Origin: Proales similis
Lineage: Eukaryota; Rotifera; Eurotatoria; Ploima; Proalidae
Assembly: GCA_019059635.1 (NCBI GenBank)
Contig: JAGVRJ010000008.1
Span: 744,001 to 808,000, forward strand
Length of the DNA: 64,000 nt
Reading direction: 5' to 3'
In this document: positions 1 to 12,380 of the stretch, piece by piece
Layout: every line of letters starts with the position of its first letter
Position numbering within the stretch: position 1 is the stretch's first letter
Program-made: the position numbers and the translations under genes
Notes under the pieces: generated by a model
Database searches by the model: none
What the model was told of the DNA's origin: nothing
Seen by the model: the letters and a program-made list of their open reading frames with translations, nothing else

Positions 1-24
1 TCTGTCAGCATTTTTTTATTTCAG

Positions 25-130
25 TTTGCCATTCCAGCTGCTATTCTCCAGAGGTCTACTTACGGGAGCCATTGCGTACGATCGATTCAAACGGATTCGA
101 TTTAGAGTAACAACCTCTATACGAGTTTAG
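25..130 (+). CDS. Possible last coding exon of a gene lying upstream of the window
   Basis: A pyrimidine-rich tract ending in CAG at position 24 looks like a splice acceptor. One frame after it stays open for about 34 codons to a TAG at 128-130 and includes the short run GAIAYDRFKRIRF, which has the look of the end of a small membrane-associated protein. No family is recognised, and the frame choice rests only on the open frame and the acceptor. It could equally be 5' untranslated sequence of the following gene. Confidence 0.25.
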
Positions 131-492
131 AATTCAAGTGTGGCCTGTCTCGCTTCAACCCTTCTTTTATTCAGATTTCAACTCTGCTTGATTGGCGAAG
201 CTGATCTAAATTCCCCATCAGTCTCCCCGGCCTTTTTCAATTGAAGCCAAACTGTGTTCGCCAGTCAAGCGAGGTGTTTACAATTTGTCTGAAAGCCAAT
301 TGGCTTCTCCCTCTCTCCGTCTGCCTCTTATTGCGTTTGAGTAGTTACATAAGAATTCAAAGCCTCTGCTCCCCACCAGCTCGTCCAGCTCAAACTCATC
401 TTTAAGCTTTAAACAAATCCTTTAAATTCCTTTACTTTCTTCGATAGATCTTTTCATTTCAAACATAGCAAAGTGAAAGCGAGCCACAAAAA

Positions 493-1501
493 ATGGGCAA
501 CGAATTGAGCAAATTGGGCGTCTTTTTCGAAAAGCTTACTGAACATGATGCCAACAAGTCCTGGTAGGTTGAATATAATTTTCTTTAGTGCAAACCTTGC
601 TCGCCTGTGATCGGTCGGCAACAAACTCAATTTGTTTAAATCAAGTTGCTTGCAGCCAGTTTTCATCACATCGGCCGGAATACTGGCCCTCGGAGCTGCC
701 AATTTTCTGATCAAGCAGAGCACGCCGAGTAGCCAATGGAATAATTTCGCTCTGCTTGCGTGTGTGGGTGCCAATTTCGGCATTCAAACTTGGATGTTTT
801 CATTTTCTGGTAAATAGCAAGAGAATCGGAGTGAAATTGAAAACTCCGAAATCGCTTGCTTTCGATTAATTGCTGAATGAAAACTAAGGAGTGACTTTGA
901 TGAGACTGCTGCCTCGACATCAGTTTGGCGAAGTGCAGCGACCGTTGTCTCGTCAATACGTTCTGATTTCGACTTTGCTCTCGCTCGGAAGTCTGTCCTG
1001 CTTCATGCGAGTTCATCCCTACAACACCTGGATCGGAGATGTCTGCCGAGTGGTGAGTTTCGCTTCGTTCGCGACTGGGCGGCTACTTCCGTCTGCCCAT
1101 CTTCTATGTGATCAGTAAAATCGTCATCTCATCGATTAATCACAGGGCAGCTTGATGGTCGCACAGCTCTTCCTTCAGAACACGAATCTCTCCTGCTTTA
1201 ACGTGAACGCCATCAAATACAACATCCGAATGCATGAGATGGAGAAGAACGCCGGCGAAGGAGTGCACACAGTCGGCAAGCTGCCAAAAGACAGTCGACT
1301 TAACGACGATCAGGTAGCTCTTTGACGCTCAACCACTCAAAGTTCAAACTTATTCATTTGTTGATTTATCAGGAGTACAAACGCAACCGATGTCGATTTA
1401 ATTACTTCCATGGTCTTTTATTCGGCTCGAGCGTCCTCTCCTACGCGGCCAACATTGCCCAGCTGTACATGCTGGCCGGACCACGCTTTTTCAGCATCTA
1501 A
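493..1501 (+). CDS. TMEM205: TMEM205-like membrane protein
   Basis: Five exons (493-563, 646-809, 889-1052, 1146-1313, 1373-1501) join in frame to a protein of about 231 residues. It has hydrophobic segments, the motif MRLLPRHQFGEVQ (family: PRHTFG.VQ), and a C-terminal FNYFHGLLFGSSV block matching the FHGLSS.. helix of TMEM205. Family members are multi-spanning membrane proteins implicated in secretory trafficking and drug export; the function here is inferred. The acceptor of exon 2 is chosen because it is the only one that keeps phase with the 71-nt first exon. The gene is tail to tail with DECR1, whose stop lies about 150 bp away. An AATAAA follows at about 1639. Human TMEM205 is somewhat shorter (189 aa); the extra length is N-terminal. 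Confidence 0.8.
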
Positions 1502-1652
1502 TATGATCCCGAATCTGAATTTTCGAGATGAACAGAAAATAGAAACAGTTTCTAATCGTGACTAATTCTAATCGATTTATTCGTTTAAAACGCAATTTAA
1601 AGATGCTTAGTTAGCAATTGTCATTGAATTTAATGGAAATAAATAGACAAAT

Positions 1653-2994
<1,342 letters not shown>

Positions 2995-3923
2995 TTTAAA
3001 CACTTCGAAGTCATTTGCTTATTTGAAACGAGGAAAATTTCGAAAACAAGTTTCGTAATTGTTTTTTATAATTTCTATTTGGCTACACGCCCATCAGAAT
3101 TAGATTTACTTGGAGAGGATGTTGGGAGGGAAAGAGAGAGAGAGAGAAAAGGGGTCGGGAATTTTCAAAACTTGTGCAGGGTTAAGACGAGACTAGAAGG
3201 AAAGACTTTTTTTCAAAGGGATTTCTTCTGTCCGAACTCAGACTCATTAAATCAGTTTTTTTTCGTTACACAGCTCATCTCAATAGAATAGCCGGTAAGG
3301 TTTTTTGCATCACTGCTCGGACAGATTGGACGAAATTGGAATTTCAATGAAAAGTCAAAAGCTGTTGGACGAGCTAAAGAGCAGGCGGCAACAAATGACG
3401 CCCTGAATTGGATTTTAGTTCGATCGACGCTTTCCCAACACATTTGGCCCCTCCAAATCATCGAGCAACACTCAGAGGGAATTTGACTGTGTTGAAGGTT
3501 CTGTTTATAGACCAATTGCTCAGTGAAATGTCTTTCATCAATATCCGCCTATTCCGACAGGAAGAAACGAATAATCTTATGAGACGAAAAATATGAGCAT
3601 CACTGCAATTTGAAAATTTGAAAAAAAAACTCAATGCGCGTTATGAACTTTGTCGGTTTCACTGTACTAAATAAATGGGAGCGTTCGAGCTGGGACGCAC
3701 AGTCGAGTCTGCAGTTGCAAACACGTTTATCAGTTTGGCTAGCTTCGAGTCTTACTGAGTTCATTTCAGCTCGATAGGGTCAGAGCTAACTTGGCATGCA
3801 GTCAAACCGGCCGCTGTTTGCATTTATTTTTATGAATTGTTGCAGTTGAAACTTTACATCACTTTCAATCTAAACTAGTTCTTGCTCTTTTTCCCCCCCC
3901 CTTTGATTTTGATTGATTGATTA
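2995..3923 (+). other. Intergenic region between DECR1 and ClpP genes
   Basis: About 0.9 kb between two divergent genes. It contains a short GA run near 3136-3148 and a C run near 3894-3902, just before the ClpP start. Open frames here are short and low in complexity, and no gene is supported. It must carry both promoters. Confidence 0.6.
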
Positions 3924-4817
3924 ATGAGCATCGGCCAGAAGATGAACTCCTCTTTTCGTCTGCTTAATGGTTTAAAAGCGACCGCTAATCTTTGCCGGGG
4001 CCCAGCTAGGACCTGGCATTCGTCTGTCAAGAATGCCGTGCCCATGGTACCAATAGTGATCGAGCAAACTGGACGAGGAGAACGAGCGTATGACATTTAC
4101 TCTCGTCTACTTAAGGAACGAATCATCTGCTTCATGGGCCCAGTTAGTCTTAGAATTATCATCGTCTGTCATGAATTTCATCGAGTTTCATCTTCAAGGT
4201 CACAGACGAGATGGCCAGCATTGTGATTGCCCAGCTCTTGTTCTTGCAGTCGGAGAGCGACAAAAAGCCCATTCACATTTACATAAACAGCCCCGGGGGC
4301 TCGGTGACTGCTGGCCTGGCAATTTATGACACAATGCAATACCTGCTTCCGCCGATTGCAACCTGGTGCGTGGGCCAAGCAGCCAGCATGGGCTCACTTT
4401 TGTTAGCCGCTGGTAGTCCTGGAATGCGTCATTCATTGCCCCATTCGCGTATAATGGTGCATCAGCCTTCCGGAGGCGTTTCTGTATGTAAATTTGGCCG
4501 ATCGAATCAAATTTCATTCGAGTGTTCACTTGGCGAGTATTAGGGCCAAGCAACTGACATATTGATTCACGCAGCCGAAATATCGAAGCTCAAAAAGCAG
4601 ATTAACGAGATATATGCCAAACACACCGGCCGACCGATAGAGGAAATTGGTAAGCAACAAGGCCTCTGCTAATCAGCTCTAATGGCAAAGCGTTTCAAAT
4701 TGAACAGAAACCATAATGGAACGAGATAAATTCATGAGCGCCCCGGAGGCGAAGGATTTCGGCCTAATCGATAAAATACTAACCAATCCGCAGACCGATG
4801 CCAACCGAGAAAAGTAG
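3924..4817 (+). CDS. CLPP: ATP-dependent Clp protease proteolytic subunit, mitochondrial
   Basis: Four exons (3924-4142, 4199-4483, 4544-4649, 4708-4817) encode 239 residues. ClpP is the serine peptidase barrel of the mitochondrial ClpXP protease. The catalytic Ser lies in [14 protein letters not shown], the catalytic His in the MVHQPSGG block, and the Asp in the [15 protein letters not shown] region. The oligomerisation segment [20 protein letters not shown] is intact. The first about 35 residues ([15 protein letters not shown]..) are basic and hydroxylated, as expected for a mitochondrial targeting peptide, followed by the mature start [19 protein letters not shown]. The length is close to other animal ClpP proteins. 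An AATAAA lies 76 nt after the stop. Confidence 0.97.
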
Positions 4818-4892
4818 ACGCCAATTGCTCTAAGGCGTGTGTAATAATGCTTCTCGTCCTCTCTGAGGGACGCCGAATCGAATTATTCAAGG

Positions 4893-4898
4893 AATAAA
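4893..4898 (+). promoter_or_regulatory. Polyadenylation signal of the ClpP gene
   Basis: AATAAA, 76 nt after the ClpP stop codon and followed by a T-rich stretch. This is a standard animal cleavage/polyadenylation arrangement. Confidence 0.6.
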
Positions 4899-5447
4899 AA
4901 TGCGATCTTTTTTTTCAAATTATGAGCATTCATTCTGAACGTTTTGATCTTGGCGCCTCTAGTTGAAAATTTGATGGATCTCATTTGCTCGGCGTCCTTG
5001 ACAAGTTGCTCAGTTTATTTTGCAATTTGAATGGCATTTTGGCTTCTTTTTTTTTTCTAAATTCTCTTTGTCAAACGCATTTACCAGCGACTAGTCTCTT
5101 TTTTCGTCATTCAAACAACATCCGCCTAATCATATTCGACCGGCAGTACATAATTATTGAGAGTGATTTGCAAGCTGTCAGTAGATGCTCACGCATTCCT
5201 GCAAGTCTCCTTAACGGGCTACGATTGATTTATGCTAATTGAACGAGAAATTAGAACATTTCACAAGACATGCAATCTTATGAGGACTGCTCTCACGCAG
5301 CTCTTCTAGTTCAGCCCAAAAACTAAATCGCCAAGATCAATTGGTTCCATTTAGACATCTGCTCAAGTCTAGCATGAGGAGTAGTTGATCAGAACGAAAA
5401 GAGTAGAAAATAAAAAAGGACAAAAAGAGTCAACTCGTGTACATGAA
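4899..5447 (+). other. Intergenic region upstream of the palmitoyltransferase gene
   Basis: About 0.55 kb with no supported gene. One 85-codon open frame at 4985-5242 has no recognisable motifs. The region is presumed to hold the promoter and 5' UTR of the next gene. Confidence 0.5.
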
Positions 5448-7330
5448 ATGAGCGCAAGCGTTTGTCTCCAGTTTTGCATTCGCTTCACTAAATGGGTTCC
5501 AGTAATTTTCGCGCTGGCCATTTTAGGCTGGTCCTATTATGCCTACATAGTTCAACTCTGCTTCAGTAAGTTTGACCCGCTCTCCTTCATCTTCTCCTGG
5601 CTGTCCAATTGTGCTCAAGATTTGGCTGAAACATGGACCAAGTGCATCTTGTACTTCATCTGCTACCACATATTCCTTCTCATGCTGCTCTGGTCGTACC
5701 TGAAAACGGTTTTCACTGAGGTGCAAGGCCCACCCGAAGAGGTGAGCACAAGAAGATTAAAATGTTAAACCGCGCCTCAATCAGCTGCTGCTACTTGTTG
5801 GCTTCTAAAGTTCTATCTGGACCAGACTGAACTCTATCAGATGGCATCGGCCGACAGCGATACAACTAGTAAGCGCATACTGGAGCGAAAAGGACGCACT
5901 TTGCCGGTGCTAACCCGCACGAACAACAACAACGTGCGCTACTGCGACAAGTGTAAATGTCTCAAACCTGATAGAGCTCATCATTGTAGCACTTGTCAAA
6001 AGTGCGTTCTCAAAATGGTAAGCAATCGATGCCTACTGGCGCCAGATCGATCCAACCTGACCAGAATGAACTAGGACCACCATTGCCCTTGGGTGAATAA
6101 CTGTGTGGGCTTCAGCAACTATAAGTTCTTCATTCTGTTTCTGGCTTATGCGGTTCTGTTTTGTATTTACGTGACACTCACGAGTGTGGAGTATTTTGTC
6201 GCTTTCTGGAAGGTAAAAGCATCTGCTTCTCTCGCCACTTGACCAGGTCTAACTCGGCATTTGCGCAAAAAAAAAGAGAATTGACACCCTGAATGCGCAG
6301 AAGTTTCAAATTTTCTTCTTATTCTTCTTCGCCATCATGTTTGCGATCAGCATCGGCTCTCTGCTCGGCTATCACATTTACCTGACAGCCACAAACACGA
6401 CTACACTCGGTGAGTTTTGAAATAGAGATTTAGTCTGCCCCTTGTCTGCCTCAGACTTATGTGGAACAAATTCAGAGACATTTAGGGCCCCGTTTTTCAT
6501 GGCCAGCAACAGTGTCGACAAGCACGGCTTCGATCTGGGCCGGGCAGAGAACTTCCGACAAGTGTTCGGCGACAACTTCTTGACTGCCATTCTGCCCATT
6601 CAGACAAGGTACGTGATATTGCAACTTGTTCAGATTGCCAAGTCAATCGGCATGTGAGTCGGTTGTTAAGAACATTCGACGGCGTTGACTATTCTGGCTG
6701 CGTGCCCGTCGGTCGGGCCAGCGCAAAGCGAACGCTGGACGTGTTCACTGTGCTCTCAGATCGTGTTCAGCGATCGAAATTCTCCCATTCAGGCGCTAAA
6801 TCGCACAATTCTCTTAATTTGAACCAACCGAGTCGAGTGGCGTCCGCAGCACTCGCTCTGAGCCTTGAAATTCTAAAGCAAGAAGACACATTCGGCTTCA
6901 ATAATCGCGCGACCGTGTCCTCGCACGCGCATAGATCGAATCAAATTTCGCCTCGCTCAATGCCTGTCACGTTCGCTTCTTTGTTTACAAGTCAAGATTT
7001 AGGTCTAGAATGTGCCGATCTCAGGTTCGATCTCGTTAACTAGCAATTTACAGTTCTGTTCGATTCGTTCAGTTTACGCCTTGACTAACCCACCCGCACA
7101 CATACGCGCAAATGAATGCGGCCATTTTTTCTCTCTGTTTTTTTCTTTTCTTAAAATTTTCTCTCTTTAAAATGCGCTCAACTAATGGTTTAATCCTAAA
7201 AACTTGTAGCAATGTGGACGGAGTGAACTTTGTGACGTCGGTCAAGCAGTCCGTGATCACGACAATGAGCTCGCGAGACGAGCAAACACATCAGGACAGC
7301 CAAAGGGTGACATTGAACCTTGGCGATTGA
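5448..7330 (+). CDS. DHHC palmitoyltransferase, ZDHHC2/15/20 type
   Basis: Exons 5448-5741, 5811-6017, 6075-6212, 6301-6409 and 6476-6608 encode two N-terminal membrane helices, a cysteine-rich domain ([19 protein letters not shown]), the catalytic [19 protein letters not shown] block, two more helices and the conserved ENFRQVFG segment. This is the layout of the ZDHHC2/15/20 subfamily, which S-acylates membrane proteins at Golgi, endosome or plasma membrane. After exon 5 (phase 2) two terminal exons fit equally well: 6671-7043 (417-aa protein) or 7210-7330 (333-aa protein). Both begin with a DGV motif at the place where vertebrate members have GDG.SFPTR. The start is the first ATG in frame (MSASVCLQF). 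The exact vertebrate orthologue cannot be fixed by eye. Confidence 0.93.
6671..7043 (+). CDS. Alternative terminal coding exon of the DHHC gene
   Basis: A stretch of 124 codons sits inside what would otherwise be a 601-nt intron, far longer than the neighbouring introns. The acceptor TTGTTAAG at 6670 gives a 62-nt intron and restores phase 2, reading [12 protein letters not shown], which parallels [12 protein letters not shown] from the exon at 7210. The rest is Ser-rich and basic, with no recognised domain, ending at TAG 7041-7043. A long pyrimidine tract at about 7123-7165 precedes the other terminal exon. Whether both are used is inference. Confidence 0.6.
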
Positions 7331-7637
7331 ACTTAGGCTACTCAGACAAATGCGAATTTTCATCTAATGCATATATTTACATTCAAACCATGCAATAAGC
7401 ACATTCAACTCTATTTTCCGCACAAATTTTCTTTTGCGCATGGCACTGGACGGCGATCGAAACAAAGCCGGCACCAAGCTGAATGATATTCGTTTCTAAT
7501 AAACAGCCAACAAAAGTTTTTTGGAGCAGTTTTTCGCAGCAACGAGACTGAGAGTAAAAAACAAGGTCTAACAGCCTTGACTGACTATAATTCATGCGGC
7601 CGCAGGTTTCTCATTCGGTCCTCTCCTCGTCAAGGTT
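7331..7637 (+). other. Intergenic region upstream of SLC30A9
   Basis: About 300 bp between two same-strand genes. No gene-like structure was seen. Confidence 0.5.
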
Positions 7638-9744
7638 ATGAATAAGGAGCTGCTCCTGTTCAAAGGCTTTCGCCATATGCACAACCGGCCAAGCGCAGGT
7701 TTGTCCCAATCGGAGAGTCTCGACCCTCTCGAAGCTTATAAACAGTTTGAATTGCGGATTAAGTGAGTCCTACTGCCTACCGGAGGCTTGTGACGTATCA
7801 TCTGTACAGAGTAGAAGCCTTATCACGGTAGGCGGAGGCCAACGAGCATCTTGTCTCATTGTCTGTAGTTTGTGTTTACGCCAAGGTTCTCGACGTCCGC
7901 CAAACTGACCACTAAAGCGGAGGACGACGAGACCAAAAAAGAACGGACGGGCAAAGAGCAGTTCCAGGCGTTGAGCATTCGAGTTAAACAGAAGACCAAG
8001 AGCATCGACTATTCGAAGAGTTACACGGCCAACAACTTCATCACCACGGTCAGAGCCTTCAACGAATTTCTTCTCAGTCCATCGTAAGTAAGCGACTGCT
8101 GTCATTCGAGCGCCACAACTAGCCTCAACTCGACCCGAACAGAGACTTGGAAAATCTGACCCAGTACAAGCGACGCAATCCGTTTGACGAGTACGGACAC
8201 AATGATTACATAAGCGTCTACCTGCGATCGGACGTCGAGAGAAAAGCGATCGAGGTATGGGGCTCTCTGGAAAAGTTGGCGCATCAAAAGGAGAAAAGAA
8301 AGCAAGAGTACGACCAACGCCGTCAGGCAGTTTTCAATCTCAAAAAGTCACTGCGCGACTACCAGAACAAAATTGAATTGCTCGAGCATCCGTTAAAAGA
8401 GGAGAAGTTCGTATGTCGATATGTTGCTCAGTTTGCCTTCTCGCTATTCCTTGAGACTAATTCAAACCGAATAGACAAACACGACGATCGGCAAGACTCT
8501 GTCGGGCAAAGTTGTCCTCAGTGCACTCACAATCAACGCGACCAATTTTGTGGTCAAGCTGGTCGGCTGGCTCTACTCGGGCTCGTCGAGTCTCTTTTCA
8601 GAGGCTGTTCATTCACTCGCTGACACCGTAAATCAACTCATCCTCGCGTTCGGACTTCATCAGTCGCTTAAACGCCCGAACGAAGAACACCCGTAACGTC
8701 TTTGGCAATTGTCAAAAAATTGCTCTCGATTTCTTCAACTTTGACTTGTTCTAGTTACGGCTACTCCAACATGACCTACATTACCTCACTGATAAGCGGC
8801 GTGGGCATATTTTGTTTTGGCACAGGCCTGTCCTGGTACCACGGGTTCACCTGCCTTTACAGCACCGAGCCGGTTCAGTCATTGACTTGGGTAGATAAGA
8901 GACCTCGAACTTTGGATTTGATTCTTCACATTGTCGGAATGTTTTTCAGCCACTTGCACTTTTGATTGGCTCGGCTCTGAGCGAAGCAGGCACTCTCTAC
9001 ATGGCGTACTACGACACGAAGAAGAGCGCCGAGAAGCTGGGCCTTACATTCTGGGACTACGTGTTTCAAGGCTATAAACCGTCTGTGAACGTTGTTCTGC
9101 TCGAAGACATTGCTGCTCTAATGGGAGTGGGCGTCGCCGGCACTTGTATGACAATCACTTATTGGACTGGCAATCCGTTGGCCGACTGCATTGGCTCTTT
9201 TATCATCGGAGGCCTCATGGGAGGTGTGGCCAGTTTCATAATCTACACAAACTCGGTGGCCTTGGTCGGCAGGTCGATTCAGCCAAAGAAAATCAATCAG
9301 ATAAGCATGGACCTGGAGTCGGATATAATGGTGCGGTCTATTCACGATGTAAAGGCAACCGACATGGGAAGCCAAACAGTAATGTTCAAGGCCGAGGTAG
9401 ACATCGACGGCAGAGAAATAACCCGGTCGTATTTGGAGAAAATCGACATCGAAAAGCTATTCGAGGTAAATTCATTTGCAATTCAGCACCGGTGACCGTC
9501 TCACGAGCTCAATTTTAAAAGGAAATAAACGAAATTCAAAACGTTCAAGAGTTGGAGAGCTTCATGTTGAGACATGGCGAGAATATAGTCGACCGAGTCG
9601 GAGCCGAGATCGATCGTATCGAACGAAATTTGAGAGTAAGCGCTTTGTGTTAGCCCCTTCCTCATTGCTCTGATCATTGAGATGGCCGCTTTTGAAAAGA
9701 AAAAATACCCGGACCTTCAGCACGTGGATCTAGAAGTGCTCTGA
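7638..9744 (+). CDS. SLC30A9: Mitochondrial zinc transporter ZnT9
   Basis: Eight exons (7638-7762, 7886-8083, 8143-8410, 8475-8692, 8755-8890, 8950-9465, 9522-9635, 9700-9744) give about 539 residues; human is 568. Visible are the cytosine-glycosylase-like N-domain (NNFITTVRAFNEFLLSP, RRNPFDEYGHNDYISVYLR), an SSLFSEAVHSLADTVNQ helix carrying the His/Asp metal site of cation-diffusion facilitators, several membrane spans (GWLYSGSSS, VGIFCFGTG, IIGGLMGGVASFIIY) and a C-terminal cytosolic domain. The basic start MNKELLLFKGFRHMHNRPS fits mitochondrial import, where vertebrate SLC30A9 exports zinc from the matrix. The 7762/7886 join uses a GTGAGT donor and is the only one that avoids the TAG at 7866. 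Confidence 0.95.
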
Positions 9745-10148
9745 GCAGCTTGTAAATAGATGAACCACTTAGAGATCCTTGCGTCTAGACATCAGAGAAA
9801 CGATTCATCAAAGAAAAGAGAAACAACCGCCCTCGTTTAACAATTGCCACTCACCAGTCGATCGGCGTCGAATATCGACTTCTTCCGGTGGTTAATAATT
9901 TTTAGCGCACGTAGCACATGTTACATTTTCGATGATTGACAAGGAACACGTCAACTCGAATTTAGAAAATGATAATAAACACACTCAAGTCAGTAGTCGC
10001 TTACTGCACATAGCAAGCTTCTGGCCGTTTTTTTTATTTAATTTTGGGGACAAAATTCAAGTCCACTTGGCCATAAATTTTCGACAGGGAATTTGAATGC
10101 AAGGCCAATCGGCCTTGATTTAGCGCGCTTAGACTCAATTCGATTAAA
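9745..10148 (+). other. Intergenic region, SLC30A9 to acetyltransferase
   Basis: About 0.4 kb, with no gene-like open frame. It includes the 3' UTR of SLC30A9 and the promoter of the next gene. Confidence 0.5.
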
Positions 10149-11171
10149 ATGAAAGCATGCACGATCAAAGTTGCTGAGCTTAAGAGCTGCGGTGAACTCG
10201 ACAGTCTTCAAGTGCCGAGCTCATGCGTGGCAAGGCTCAAAAAGGACTTTGAGAAAGGCTTGATCAGAGTGCTGGCTGCCTATCTGGTTGACAGATCAGA
10301 CCGAGCCGACTGTCCGATCGCACATGTGCTTACATACGACTCTTACTCGACCTGGCAGAATCGAGTGCTTTACATCACCGACCTGTATTTCGACCCTGAG
10401 CTGAGCCATCCTAATGCCAAAGCGGTTTTAGGAGAAATGATTGTCGAGCTGTTCGGCATTTGTCGACAAGGAGACTACAAGCGAATTAACTTCAATCTGG
10501 AATTGACAGCAGAAAACGCCCGGCTCTCAGAATGGCTGGCTGAGCTGGGCGCCAGAAACCTATGCGAACTAGAGGATTGGCTGCTGTTCGAAATGAACGA
10601 GTTCAACATGCGTCTCTTTGTTGAACAGAACAGTGAGAATTCGGGCAAACTCGAAGACTGCGAGATAATCAAACTGAAGAATATGAACGAATACGGCAAA
10701 CAGATTTACGAACTTATTAGAGAACTGGCAATTTACGAGAAGCTGGAGGAGCAGTTTGAGCTCTCTTTCGATCAGCTTTGCGAGGACAGTGAACCGCGCA
10801 GACGAGTGGACCGGGGCGAGGCAAGGCGTATGTTTGAGGCAATGCTCATCAGGAGACGCTCAACTGGCAAAGTGCTCGGCTACTGCATCTATTATCTCAA
10901 CTACGAGCTCGAGAGGGGACGTGGATGCTACATCGAAGATTTATACATTCGCGAAGAGGAGCGCCGCGGCGGCTACGGCTCTGCGTTGTGGAGACAAGTG
11001 ATCGGAGAGTGTCTCGATCATCACCAAGCAACCTACATGCGCTGGACTGTACTCTCGTGGAACAAGTCCGCCATCGAGTTTTATTTCAAGCATAATTCGA
11101 CCGATTTGACCGGCACCAAAGCGCTCAATCTATTTCGTTTCACCACTGATCTCATTTATCCGGCGCCTTAA
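10149..11171 (+). CDS. Tandem GNAT acetyltransferase related to spermidine/spermine N-acetyltransferase
   Basis: This is an intronless 340-residue reading frame containing two GNAT-type halves. The C-terminal half (about residues 170-335) resembles SSAT/thialysine acetyltransferase: GYCIYYLNYE, then CYIEDLYIREEERRGGYGSALW with the acetyl-CoA loop R-R-G-G-Y-G, then VLSWNKSAIEFYF. The N-terminal half (about residues 25-160) repeats the family sheet (HVLTYDSYSTWQNRVLYITDLYF) but its CoA-loop position reads DPELSHPNAKAVLG, without the Gly pattern. It is therefore probably a degenerate, non-binding copy. Normal SSAT is about 170 residues, so this is an internal duplication or fusion. The substrate is unknown; polyamines or related amines are plausible. 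AATAAA occurs at 11240-11245. Confidence 0.85.
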   Translation: MKACTIKVAELKSCGELDSLQVPSSCVARLKKDFEKGLIRVLAAYLVDRSDRADCPIAHVLTYDSYSTWQNRVLYITDLYFDPELSHPNAKAVLGEMIVELFGICRQGDYKRINFNLELTAENARLSEWLAELGARNLCELEDWLLFEMNEFNMRLFVEQNSENSGKLEDCEIIKLKNMNEYGKQIYELIRELAIYEKLEEQFELSFDQLCEDSEPRRRVDRGEARRMFEAMLIRRRSTGKVLGYCIYYLNYELERGRGCYIEDLYIREEERRGGYGSALWRQVIGECLDHHQATYMRWTVLSWNKSAIEFYFKHNSTDLTGTKALNLFRFTTDLIYPAP

Positions 11172-11239
11172 TCAGGCACCGTTGTCTTTTATTCGAAACT
11201 CTTTGATTGAGCTCTTTCTCTCTATTCAGTTTTCTGTGA

Positions 11240-11245
11240 AATAAA
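11240..11245 (+). promoter_or_regulatory. Polyadenylation signal of the acetyltransferase gene
   Basis: AATAAA about 70 nt after the stop codon and only about 50 nt before the next gene's start codon. This shows how tightly these genes are packed. Confidence 0.55.
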
Positions 11246-11292
11246 TTCAACTGACGCTCTTACTAAACAACGAATTTTTGTGTGTCGCCAAG

Positions 11293-12208
11293 ATGGACTT
11301 CGACTGGATCGAGACAGACGAAGGAGAAAAGCTGTTGCAAGCGTTCAATTCAAACGGAAAGCTCAAAAGCTTCGGTGAGTTGAACGAAGGCGTCTGTAGA
11401 CAGCGCAAATAGTAATCAAAAACGAGTGAAGGCCTTTTAGAGCGACCAGTGATGAATGTGACACTTGACTGCTTTGAAACCATTCGAGGCAAAGTGCTTT
11501 TAATCGGCAACAGTGGCGTGGGCAAAACTGTTCTTCTTCAATCGCTGATCGATCATCCACTCAAGCACTCGAATCTGACCGAACAGACGTGGCTTGACAC
11601 TCCCGAGACGCTCGGCATTCACGTCTCCAGATTGTTTTGGCCCGTCAAAAAGCTAAACATGAACAAATACGCCCTTTACTCGCTTCACATGTGGGATTTG
11701 GGCAACATTGCCTCGTCCAAATACGATTACATTCTACCGGTAAGAGCCCAGCCATGTGCTTTTCTATGTGGCCGGTTTGAGAAAGTTTTAACTTGCAGTC
11801 GGCGGCCGACAACCTTGACTGCACAATATTTGTGTTCTCCTGGACAGATCGGCAGTCGTTCGTGGATGTGCATCAAAAAGTGAAGAGCATTCTTGAAGCC
11901 GAAAGAGCAGATTCAAACGAACCGATGCCCAAGCTGATCGTCGGCACCAAGTGAGTGGCCGTTCGGTCCAAATCGTTAAATCCGCTGGTCATCACAAGTC
12001 GCTTTTCTCTAGATTCGATCAAATAATGCACAGCGAAATAGATCAGACCATGATCGATGGCCTTGAGACGTTGGCACGAACAAAAATAATTCGCTTCAGC
12101 GCCAAATTGAATCAGTTCGAAAATATCGCTCGTCTAATGAATTTGATTTGCCGTCGAGTACAGGCTAGAAAGCAGAGTCAATCGGTGGTCCGGCAACTAA
12201 TCGCCTGA
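11293..12208 (+). CDS. CPLANE2: RSG1/CPLANE2 small GTPase of the ciliogenesis-planar polarity effector complex
   Basis: Four exons (11293-11374, 11441-11739, 11799-11950, 12013-12208) encode a Ras-like protein of about 242 residues. The P-loop is GNSGVGKT. The switch II region reads MWDLGN in place of the usual DTAGQ. The guanine-specificity loop is the variant VGTKFDQIMHSEID, as in vertebrate RSG1 (GSKFDQYMHTD). The C-terminus lacks a prenylation cysteine motif, also as in RSG1. Vertebrate RSG1 works with Fuzzy and Inturned at the basal body to promote ciliogenesis, so its presence suggests a ciliated animal. AATAAA lies at 12309-12314. Confidence 0.88.
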
Positions 12209-12380
12209 CCAATGCGGCGAATTGTTTTACAATTAAAAGCGTCGACAGAATCAAATGTGAGCATTGGAACGCAACGTTTTTTTTCACTTTTGTTCGGTTG
12301 GGTCTTTGAATAAACGAAAAGAACTCAAATGAAATTGACGATTAAATGAGCTGGTCGAGTTGTGGATTGAAGCTGATTTG

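Noticed and set aside
7867-7885. Acceptor at 7868 for SLC30A9 exon 2 (start FTPRF)
   Set aside because: No donor of the right phase exists. The acceptor at 7885 joins the GTGAGT donor at 7763 in frame.
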